Assembly: GCA_009921765.1 (NCBI GenBank)
Contig: RFXC01000121.1
Coordinates: 1-12,930, forward strand
Reading direction: 5' to 3'
Source of the DNA: Betaproteobacteria bacterium
GTDB lineage: Bacteria > Pseudomonadota > Gammaproteobacteria > Burkholderiales > Burkholderiaceae
DNA length: 12,930 nucleotides
The position numbers and the translations under genes were made by a program. The notes beneath the pieces are model-generated. The model saw only the letters and a program-made list of their open reading frames with translations, searched no databases and was not told the origin of the DNA. This document shows positions 6,945 through 12,930 of the stretch, in pieces (positions within the stretch are counted from its first letter, which is position 1; every line of letters starts with the position of its first letter).

Positions 6945-8264
6945 ATGAACCGTCTCAAATCGCTTTTCGCTTCACTCACGGGCCTGGTCGTGATCGCAAG
7001 CCTTCCTGCGGCCGTGGTTGCCATGTCCCCCGCAGCGGCCGAGCACCGTCATTCTGAGACACAGTCAATGCTCCACCTCTACGTCGGTCAGGCGCATCTT
7101 CTCAATACCGGGCCGCTGCGGCGCATCGCTGTCGGCAACGGACGAGTCATTCAGGCAACTTCGCTCGACGATCGCCAGGTTCTTGTCATCCCGGAAGCGG
7201 CTGGGCAAAGCACGCTCCACCTGTGGCCGCGTGACGGCCTCGAAAGAAGCTACGTGGTCAATGTCATCCCCGCCGACGTCAGCCGCCTGCTCACCGAGAT
7301 CCGGGCGCTGCTGGGCGATCAGCCCAACCTTGGCTCCCGTGTCGTGGGCGACAAGGTGGTGATCGAGGGCCACAGCGTGTCTGAAGAGCAGGCAGTGCGA
7401 ATCGCCGAAATCGGCAGCCGTTATCCGCAGATCGTCAATCTGGTGAGCAAGGTCGGGCTCGAAAAAATGGTCGAAATGGATGTTCGGATGATCGAGGTAC
7501 GGCGCGATGCGCTTCAGAACCTGGGCATCCGCTGGGCACCAACAGCCAACGGCCCTGCGTTCGGCGTGGTGGGTGACACCTATCGGGGTGCGGCGTTCAG
7601 CAAGGGAATCGCAGCCGGCGCGGCCGGCACCACGGTAGCGAGCGCAGCTGCCCCGTTTGCTGCTTCACTCGGTGTTGCAGCCACATTCAAATCGGTACTT
7701 CACATGCTGGTGCAAAACGGCGATGCAGTGATCCTCGCCGAGCCCAGGCTGGCCTGTAAAAGTGGCGGCTCAGCGCGCTTCATCGCGGGAGGCGAACTGC
7801 CGATCCCTTTTTCTGCGGGCTTTGGCGCTACGTCGGTGGCGTTCAAGGAATACGGGGTCAAATTCGATATCTCCCCGGTCACGGGAGCAAACGGGGTCAT
7901 CGCGGCAAAAGTGGCCACCGAGATCTCGGCGATCGACTTCGAAGTTCAGGTGAACAGCATCCCTGGGCTTACCAAGCGGCGTGCTGAAACCGAGGTCAAC
8001 CTCCGAGAGAACGAGACGCTGGTCATTGCCGGATTGTTGTCTGAGGAGACCTCTAGAAATGTTGACCGGGTACCTGCGTTGGGCGAACTCCCGATTCTCG
8101 GCAAGCTGTTCCGGTCACGCCTGTTTCGCGATCGCCAGACTGAACTCGTGGTGTTCGTCACGCCGCGCCTGGTGAGTGAAGACCCGCACCTGGCGCGCGC
8201 TCACGCCATCGAGCGCCGCAACCACGCCCAGGACCTCCGTGAACTTCTCAGGATGGTTGACTGA
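6945..8264 (+). CDS. cpaC: Tad secretin CpaC/RcpA
   Basis: CpaC (RcpA) forms the outer-membrane channel of the Tad pilus. The 439-residue product has a signal peptide with cleavage near residue 26-32. A pilus-type N-terminal domain follows (about 40-107: LHLYVGQAHLL, IAVGNGRVIQA, STLHLWPRDG), then a BON/KH-like section (about 108-160) and the linker EKMVEMDVRMIEVRRDAL. The secretin domain proper covers about 243-410: VLHMLVQNGDAVILAEPRLA, GGELPIPF, FKEYGVKFDISPV, RAETEVNLRENETLVIAGLL and RVPALGELPILGKLFRS, ending in ELVVFVTPRLV. The ATG at 6945 is preferred since AGGTGA (6934-6939) lies 5 bases before it. The in-frame GTG at 6936 overlaps the cpaB stop and would add three residues. The gene end shares one base with the next start. 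Confidence 0.95.
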   Translation: MNRLKSLFASLTGLVVIASLPAAVVAMSPAAAEHRHSETQSMLHLYVGQAHLLNTGPLRRIAVGNGRVIQATSLDDRQVLVIPEAAGQSTLHLWPRDGLERSYVVNVIPADVSRLLTEIRALLGDQPNLGSRVVGDKVVIEGHSVSEEQAVRIAEIGSRYPQIVNLVSKVGLEKMVEMDVRMIEVRRDALQNLGIRWAPTANGPAFGVVGDTYRGAAFSKGIAAGAAGTTVASAAAPFAASLGVAATFKSVLHMLVQNGDAVILAEPRLACKSGGSARFIAGGELPIPFSAGFGATSVAFKEYGVKFDISPVTGANGVIAAKVATEISAIDFEVQVNSIPGLTKRRAETEVNLRENETLVIAGLLSEETSRNVDRVPALGELPILGKLFRSRLFRDRQTELVVFVTPRLVSEDPHLARAHAIERRNHAQDLRELLRMVD

Positions 8265-9913
8265 TGCTCACTCTTTACATTGAAAGCGCGGGCGACTCGC
8301 CCCGAACGCTTCACATAGAGAAGCTGCCCTGTGTGATCGGGCGATCGTTTCCTGCGGATATTGTTCTAGGTGGGTGGCGGGTGGCCCGTGATCATGCGCA
8401 CATCGAAATCGATTCGGGGGGCTTGCGTATCGTCGACCAGGGAAGCCTCGCAGGCACTCAGGTCAATGGTGAGCGCATCGTAACGTTTGGTCCCCTCACT
8501 GAATCCGATGAAATCCTGATCGGTGGGCATCAGCTTCGTGTCCTCGCATTGCCTGGTTTCGCGCGTGCTACCAACGTCAGCAGCGCTGCAGCAAATGAGC
8601 ATGGCCTCGTGCACCCCCTGGCGCAGAGCGAGCCCGCCAAGGCTTCTGCGAGCGCAGGATCAGATCGCTACGTGTGGCGGCGACTCTTTCACCGCAAATT
8701 GCTCAGCCAGATCGACTTGCAGCGGCAAGACATCCGGATGTTGTCCGGCGCACAGCTGCGCGAGCAGGTGGGGCGAACGCTTGAGGATGTCATCCACAGC
8801 GAAGCAGCTCTTCCTCCCGACATTGATCGAACCACGCTGATCCGCGAGGTGCTCGATGAGGCCGTGGGGTTGGGCCCGCTGGAAGGGCTTCTGGCCGACG
8901 ACACCGTTTCTGAAATCATGGTGAACGGCACCGCACCCATTCATGTCGAACGCTCCGGAAAGATCGAGCAGACCGAGCTTGCATTCTCGAGCGATGACGC
9001 GATCCGATCGGTGATCGATCGAATCATTGCACCGCTGGGCCGGCATGTTGACGAAGGCTCACCCATGGTCGATGCGCGGCTGGCTGACGGTTCGCGTCTG
9101 AACGCGGTTCTCCCTCCCCTCAGTCTGTCCGGACCGGCGGTCACCATTCGGCGATTCAATCGCCGACTCTACCTGGCCGCGGATCTGGTCGAACTCGGAA
9201 CGCTCTCCGCGCAGATGCTGGCGTTTCTCAAGCTCTGCGTGACCAGCCGTCGCAGCATCGTCGTGTCTGGCGGCACCGGCGCGGGGAAGACCACACTGCT
9301 CAACCTGCTGTCCGGTTTCATCGGTCAGGAAGAGCGGGTGATCACCATCGAGGACGCCGCCGAGTTGCGACTCAATCACCGCAACCTGGTGTCCCTGGAA
9401 GCGCGCCCCTCAAATTCGGAAGGCCGAGGGCTTGTGAGTGTGCGCGATCTGGTGAGAAACGCGCTGCGCATGCGACCTGACCGAATCGTGGTAGGAGAAT
9501 GTCGCGGCGGCGAGGCGCTGGACATGCTGCAGGCCATGAACACCGGTCATGACGGATCGCTCACCACCGTGCATGCCAACAGTCCGCGGGATGCCCTGTC
9601 CCGTATCGAAGTAATGACGCTGATGTCCGGGGTGGATATTCCCCTGCAGGCGATCCGCGAGCAAATCGCGTCCGCGGTTCACATTGTGGTGCAGCAGGCG
9701 CGTTGTCCCGATGGCAGCAGGCGGATCACCGATATCTCGGAGGTCACTGGTATCGAAAGCGGTCGCATCCTGATGCAGTCCTTGTTCCGGCTCCAGTCGA
9801 TTGAAGGGCGGGCGCCGCAACACCTTGCAAGTGGTCACATTCCGCAGTTTCTAGACGGAACGCTGAGTGCTCGGTCCGCGAGCGTGCTCGAGCTGTTTGG
9901 AGCGGCGGCATGA
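8264..9913 (+). CDS. tadA: FHA domain-TadA/CpaF ATPase fusion
   Basis: This 549-residue protein joins an N-terminal FHA domain (about 5-97) to a full Tad-type secretion ATPase. FHA features are CVIGRS (23-28), RDHAHIE (42-48), [16 protein letters not shown] (57-72) and a final strand near 90-96. A low-complexity linker (about 100-140) follows, then the CpaF N-terminal helical part and the PilT/VirB11-like core: [14 protein letters not shown] (209-222), Walker [10 protein letters not shown] (336-344), the Asp box ITIEDAAEL (360-368), Walker B RIVVGE (407-412), and the His box [21 protein letters not shown] (428-447, His429 and His437). All catalytic motifs are present, so it should hydrolyse ATP and power pilus assembly at the inner membrane. 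The start shares one base with the cpaC stop (TGATG). tadZ/cpaE, which often sits in this position, is absent. Confidence 0.94.
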   Translation: MLTLYIESAGDSPRTLHIEKLPCVIGRSFPADIVLGGWRVARDHAHIEIDSGGLRIVDQGSLAGTQVNGERIVTFGPLTESDEILIGGHQLRVLALPGFARATNVSSAAANEHGLVHPLAQSEPAKASASAGSDRYVWRRLFHRKLLSQIDLQRQDIRMLSGAQLREQVGRTLEDVIHSEAALPPDIDRTTLIREVLDEAVGLGPLEGLLADDTVSEIMVNGTAPIHVERSGKIEQTELAFSSDDAIRSVIDRIIAPLGRHVDEGSPMVDARLADGSRLNAVLPPLSLSGPAVTIRRFNRRLYLAADLVELGTLSAQMLAFLKLCVTSRRSIVVSGGTGAGKTTLLNLLSGFIGQEERVITIEDAAELRLNHRNLVSLEARPSNSEGRGLVSVRDLVRNALRMRPDRIVVGECRGGEALDMLQAMNTGHDGSLTTVHANSPRDALSRIEVMTLMSGVDIPLQAIREQIASAVHIVVQQARCPDGSRRITDISEVTGIESGRILMQSLFRLQSIEGRAPQHLASGHIPQFLDGTLSARSASVLELFGAAA

Positions 9914-10761
9914 GTGCGCACACTTTTCTGATGCTTGCAGTGGTGGTGGCGGCGCTCGCTCTCTTTGCGGTGCTTGCTGTGCTCGGGTCGATCGCATGGG
10001 GGCAACAGCGCGCGGATTTCAACCGCCGGGTCGAGCGGCAGTTGCGTGATCTCTTTATTTCCATCAACCCGGCCAAACTCTGGATGTTGCAGTGCGTGGG
10101 CGCGCTCGCGGTGGCGGCCTTGGCCGCGGTCATCACCTGGAATCCGGTGACAGTCGGGCTTTCGGCAGTCCTTGCCATGACACTGCCGCACTTTGCCATG
10201 GTGCGGCTGCAACACCTGCGGCGGCAAAAGCTGCGCCGTCAGATCCCCGATCTGCTGATGCTCATTGCGGGTTCCCTTCGCTCGGGAAGCGGGTTGTCGG
10301 TGGCCTTGTCGAGAACGGCGGGCGTGAGCCCCGCGCCCGCACGGCAGCACCTCGAGTGGTTACTGGGTGATCTGAAGCTGGGAACCTCGCTTGCTGATGC
10401 GCTCACGGCGTTCGAGCGGCGCGCGGCGGCGGAAGAAGCCACGCTGATGGCCACTGCCATTCGAGTAGGTGCCGAGACGGGTGGGCCGCTTGCGCGAACG
10501 CTTGAGTCGCTTGCCGAATCCGTCAGGAAGCGGCTGGCGCTCGAATCACGAATCCGCGCACTCACTGCCCAGGGCCGCCTTCAGGCCTGGATCATGGCGT
10601 TCCTGCCAGCGCTGGTGCTCGCCTTGCTGGCGCTGGTTGACCCACCGTCGTTCGCCGAAATCACCATGACGCGCGGCGGTCGAATAGTACTGGTCGCTGT
10701 ATTGGTTGCTCAGGTGATCGGGTTTCGCCTGGTGCGACGGATCGTGACGATCGAGGTTTAA
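9910..10761 (+). CDS. tadB: TadB, inner-membrane platform protein
   Basis: The 283-residue product is a type II secretion F-domain protein of the TadB type, which with TadC forms the inner-membrane platform on which the TadA ATPase acts. It has an N-terminal membrane helix (about 6-28), a second hydrophobic region (about 61-95), a cytoplasmic F domain (about 108-228) and two C-terminal hydrophobic segments (about 226-244 and 256-274). In the F domain, LRRQIPDLLMLIAGSLRSGSGLSVAL, DLKLGTSLADALTAFERR and AIRVGAETGGPLARTLESLAESVRKR are typical. The ATG overlaps the ATPase stop by 4 bases, with GGAG at 9899-9902. The order ATPase-TadB-TadC supports TadB for this one and TadC for the next. Confidence 0.93.
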   Translation: MSAHTFLMLAVVVAALALFAVLAVLGSIAWGQQRADFNRRVERQLRDLFISINPAKLWMLQCVGALAVAALAAVITWNPVTVGLSAVLAMTLPHFAMVRLQHLRRQKLRRQIPDLLMLIAGSLRSGSGLSVALSRTAGVSPAPARQHLEWLLGDLKLGTSLADALTAFERRAAAEEATLMATAIRVGAETGGPLARTLESLAESVRKRLALESRIRALTAQGRLQAWIMAFLPALVLALLALVDPPSFAEITMTRGGRIVLVAVLVAQVIGFRLVRRIVTIEV

Positions 10762-10763
10762 CC

Positions 10764-11648
10764 ATGATCACCTTGCCTGCGTCGCTATTGCTTCTGTTCG
10801 CATTTTCGGCGGTGTTGGTCGTGACGTTTGTCGCCGAGGCCCTACGCCAATTGCCCAACGATTCAACCGCCAGGCGCGAACGCCTGCCCTTCGCCTGGCG
10901 CGCTACATGGCCGGTGTTGCTGGCCCTGGGGCTGGTGATTCGTCCCTTGGTGTCGGCGCGACTTTTTCGATCGCTGCAACAACGACTGGCGCGAGCGGGC
11001 CTCGATCAGGTGATCGCCCCGCAGCACATGATCGCAGCCCAGTGTCTGGCGGCGTGCCTCGCGGGTCTGGTTTTATTGTTCGTGCGCGGATTGGGCATAT
11101 CGATCCCCGGTTGGACATTGCCGTTTGTGCTGACCTTGGCGATTGCCTGGCCGTTGATTTGGCTCCGCGAGTCGGTCGTCAGGCGAGGCGAAAGCCTTCT
11201 CAGACAGTTGCCATTCCTGATCGATCTGCTCGCCATGTCGGTCGAGTCGGGCCTGCCTCTTGCTGCCGCCCTGCCACAGGCCGTCGAGCGTCTGCCAGCG
11301 GGAGCGTTGCGCGATGAGTGTCGACGGCTGATGCGCGATGTGAAGGCTGGAATGCCCCGCGACGAGGCACTGCGTACGCTGGCTGCGCGGCTTGAACTCG
11401 CCGCTGTGACTCAGTTCACGCTTGCGGTGTCGGCCGCTCAGCGCGACGGAGGCACCATTGTTCAGACGCTGCGCGCGCAAGCCGAGCAGCAGCGTAATGA
11501 CCGCTTCACCCGTGCCGAACACCGTGCGGCGCAGGCGCCAGTCCGTGTGCTGTTTCCGCTGGTGGTGTTCATTTTTCCTGGAACGCTGGCAGTGGTGTTG
11601 TACCCCGTCATCAGCCGCATGTTCAGTGAGGTGGCCAGATGGCAGTGA
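10764..11648 (+). CDS. tadC: TadC, inner-membrane platform protein
   Basis: This is the second F-domain platform protein, 294 residues. An N-terminal helix (about 6-25) is followed by a basic linker and two hydrophobic stretches (about 92-110 and 116-134). The F domain (about 143-258) contains LLRQLPFLIDLLAMSVESGL, DVKAGMPRDEALRTLAARL and VSAAQRDGGTIVQTLRAQAEQQR, and a C-terminal helix (about 262-283) follows. GAGG at 10753-10756 precedes the ATG by 7 bases. It lies 2 bases after tadB, a rare non-overlapping junction in this operon, and overlaps the next gene by 10 bases. TadB and TadC are paralogous; the assignment rests on order and the shorter, TadC-like N-terminal part. Confidence 0.92.
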   Translation: MITLPASLLLLFAFSAVLVVTFVAEALRQLPNDSTARRERLPFAWRATWPVLLALGLVIRPLVSARLFRSLQQRLARAGLDQVIAPQHMIAAQCLAACLAGLVLLFVRGLGISIPGWTLPFVLTLAIAWPLIWLRESVVRRGESLLRQLPFLIDLLAMSVESGLPLAAALPQAVERLPAGALRDECRRLMRDVKAGMPRDEALRTLAARLELAAVTQFTLAVSAAQRDGGTIVQTLRAQAEQQRNDRFTRAEHRAAQAPVRVLFPLVVFIFPGTLAVVLYPVISRMFSEVARWQ

Positions 11649-12016
11649 AAGCCGATTTGCCGCGCGCATGTCTTCGCCTGCGGCGGGCCCGTGGGTTTCT
11701 GGGGCGTCTCGTCGGGTTGCTTGGACGCAATCGAATGGGGCGTGACGAGGCCTTTCTCATCGACCGCTGTGCGGCGATTCACACCATCGGTATGCGGATG
11801 TCGATTGATGTCGTGTTCGTTTCAGCGCATGGCGTTGTGACCGATGTCTACAACTGTGTGCCGCCCGGCCGGGTACTTCGCTGTCCGGGTGCTGCGCACG
11901 TCCTCGAACTCGCTGAAGGTGCCGCCGTGCAGCTTCGGCTCCGACCGGGCGTCACGGTGACGTTCGGGCCAGCGACGCTTGACATCACATCCACCCAAAG
12001 GGAGTTCCCATCATGA
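11639..12016 (+). CDS. DUF192 family protein
   Basis: The 125-residue product belongs to the DUF192 family of small beta-rich proteins of unknown function. Family blocks are visible in order: ARGFLGRLVGLLGR near the start, then AFLIDRCAAIHTIGMRMSIDVVFV (38-61), VPPGRVLRCPGAAHVLELAEG (74-94) and a final strand region LRPGVTVTFG (101-110). No signal peptide is evident, unlike many DUF192 proteins, so it would act in the cytoplasm. GAGG at 11628-11631 precedes the ATG by 7 bases. It overlaps tadC by 10 bases and the next gene by 4, so it is translated with the pilus genes. A role in pilus assembly follows only from position. Confidence 0.88.
   Translation: MAVKADLPRACLRLRRARGFLGRLVGLLGRNRMGRDEAFLIDRCAAIHTIGMRMSIDVVFVSAHGVVTDVYNCVPPGRVLRCPGAAHVLELAEGAAVQLRLRPGVTVTFGPATLDITSTQREFPS
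11997..12004 (+). promoter_or_regulatory. Ribosome binding site of the TadD-like gene
   Basis: AAAGGGAG lies 8 bases before the ATG at 12013, inside the end of the DUF192 gene. The surrounding bases closely resemble the flp translation start region. Confidence 0.6.
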
Positions 12017-12930
12017 ATCACTCACACCGTGTTGGCGCCCTGGGCGCCGGGGTGGCAATCTCGCTGATCGTGCTTGGAGGGTGTGCATCGATTGATCCCG
12101 ATGGCGAATGGCGGGGCACGCCGGAGGCCCGTCTGCGCGCATGCCAGGCGATGTTCGGTCCGGCAGCAACCTCTGTGCGAGAGCAGCTTGCCGCAGCGAC
12201 CGGGTCTACGAGCAGGGCGGCGGGCGGGGCCGCGGTGGAGCGTGCCGACTCCCTAATCGGTGCTGTACCGGCCGGTGCGCACTGTCCAGGGCCGCGCCCT
12301 GACGGGGTGTCGGCAGGGTCGACAGGCGGATCCCCAGGTGGTGGTCGCGGCCCGCGTGTCAACACCCCTGAGGCGATCGAACGGTTGCTCAGTGCATCTG
12401 AGCATGCTTATACCGAGAGGCGGTACGAGGAAACAGTTCAGCTTCTCGAGCCGCTGCTGGCGGATCAACCGCAACACGTCCGTGGGTGGCTCCGGCAGGG
12501 TAACGCGCTTCACCGGCTCGATCGACGTGACGAGGCGGCGGTTGCTTATCGGCGAGCCTCAGACCTTGCTGCGGAGAGGCTCGCGCAAGCAGGCTCGCCG
12601 GATCCCGAATTGGCCGACGTATTGGCCAAAGCCAGTGCGAACCTGGCAATCCTCGGCATCGAGCAGGCCAGACAGGCGCTTGATGCGCTCGGTCCGGTTG
12701 ACAGCAACCCGGTGGCTGCCGCGCATCGCAGGCGAATCGAGGCTGCTCTGCGCGCGGTGATCGGCGCAGGAGGCGAGGGCTCGCCACCGAGATCCTCAAC
12801 CACATCCAGGCAGCCGCCAGCAGCGGTGACCGACAGGCTGCCAGGAACCGTTATGCCCGTCTCGGCGCTATCGACGCCGTCGCCAAGCGGTGCGCGCGCA
12901 GCCGAGCCCGTGTTACTGGTTGACTCCTCG
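12013..12930 (+). CDS. tadD: TadD-like TPR lipoprotein (3' end outside window)
   Basis: The frame is open from the ATG at 12013 to the right edge (306 residues, no stop). The N-terminus is a lipoprotein signal with lipobox LGGC, lipidation at Cys24, followed by Ala25-Ser26, which favours the outer membrane. A spacer rich in Gly and Ser (about 95-114, including STGGSPGGGRG) leads to helical repeats (about 117-245). One is a clear TPR: ASEHAYTERRYEETVQLLEPLLADQP, then VRGWLRQGNALHRLDRRDEAAVAYRRASDL. The visible end is Pro/Ser rich. TadD proteins are TPR lipoproteins that support secretin assembly, and the position at the end of the tad genes fits. The start overlaps the DUF192 stop by 4 bases. 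TPR lipoproteins are common, so the TadD name depends on context. Confidence 0.75.
   Translation, partial: MNHSHRVGALGAGVAISLIVLGGCASIDPDGEWRGTPEARLRACQAMFGPAATSVREQLAAATGSTSRAAGGAAVERADSLIGAVPAGAHCPGPRPDGVSAGSTGGSPGGGRGPRVNTPEAIERLLSASEHAYTERRYEETVQLLEPLLADQPQHVRGWLRQGNALHRLDRRDEAAVAYRRASDLAAERLAQAGSPDPELADVLAKASANLAILGIEQARQALDALGPVDSNPVAAAHRRRIEAALRAVIGAGGEGSPPRSSTTSRQPPAAVTDRLPGTVMPVSALSTPSPSGARAAEPVLLVDSS

Noticed and set aside
3993..8140. Recurring CGATCGCCAG-type words
   Set aside because: The copies fall in coding sequence in different contexts and mostly encode Asp-Arg-Gln; no regular spacing, so codon usage explains them.
12260..12760. 166-codon plus-strand open frame inside the TadD-like gene
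   Set aside because: It is in a different frame from the lipoprotein gene, which has a lipobox and TPR sequence; the frame's product is Arg/Ser-rich without motifs.
1..12930. CRISPR arrays, tRNA or rRNA genes, insertion sequences
   Set aside because: No regular repeat-spacer pattern, no tRNA-like cloverleaf, no transposase and no terminal inverted repeats were seen.

Overview
The window reads as the chromosome of a GC-rich proteobacterium, most likely a betaproteobacterium of the order Burkholderiales. Two things suggest this: a Bug/TctC-family periplasmic binding protein, a family greatly expanded in that order, and an isocitrate lyase of the short bacterial (E. coli-like) type. No species can be named from the sequence alone.

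Left part (1-2377). The 3' part of an isocitrate lyase gene (aceA, glyoxylate shunt) ends at a clear intrinsic terminator. It converges on a minus-strand gene for a Bug-family solute-binding protein. A 273-base gap between the Bug start and the next gene carries a good sigma70-type promoter firing rightwards and a weaker candidate firing leftwards.

Right part (2378-12930). Eleven tightly packed plus-strand genes form one apparent operon for a Tad/Flp-type (type IVc) pilus or secretion system. The order is: Flp-like prepilin; TadG-like protein; TadE-like protein; an unrecognised exported protein; a second very small prepilin-like protein; CpaB/RcpC; CpaC/RcpA secretin; an FHA-domain-TadA/CpaF ATPase fusion; TadB; TadC; a DUF192 protein; and a TadD-like TPR lipoprotein that runs off the right edge. 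That is twelve genes counting the partial lipoprotein gene. Nearly every junction overlaps by 1-29 bases, and the largest gap after flp is 2-5 bases, so translational coupling is likely.

How the parts should work together, from family knowledge: a prepilin peptidase (not in the window) processes the pilin-like substrates at Gly-Gln sites. The FHA-TadA ATPase drives assembly on the TadB/TadC inner-membrane platform. CpaC forms the outer-membrane channel, CpaB sits with it in the periplasm, and TadD is the TPR lipoprotein that helps the secretin. The locus departs from the canonical flp-tadV-rcpCAB-tadZABCDEFG layout. All four pilin-like substrates come first, no tadZ/cpaE or tadV/cpaA lies among the genes seen, the ATPase carries an FHA domain with two substituted phosphothreonine-site residues, and an unknown exported protein and a DUF192 protein are embedded. 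The most interesting unknowns are the 267-residue exported protein at 4878-5681 and the role of the FHA domain.
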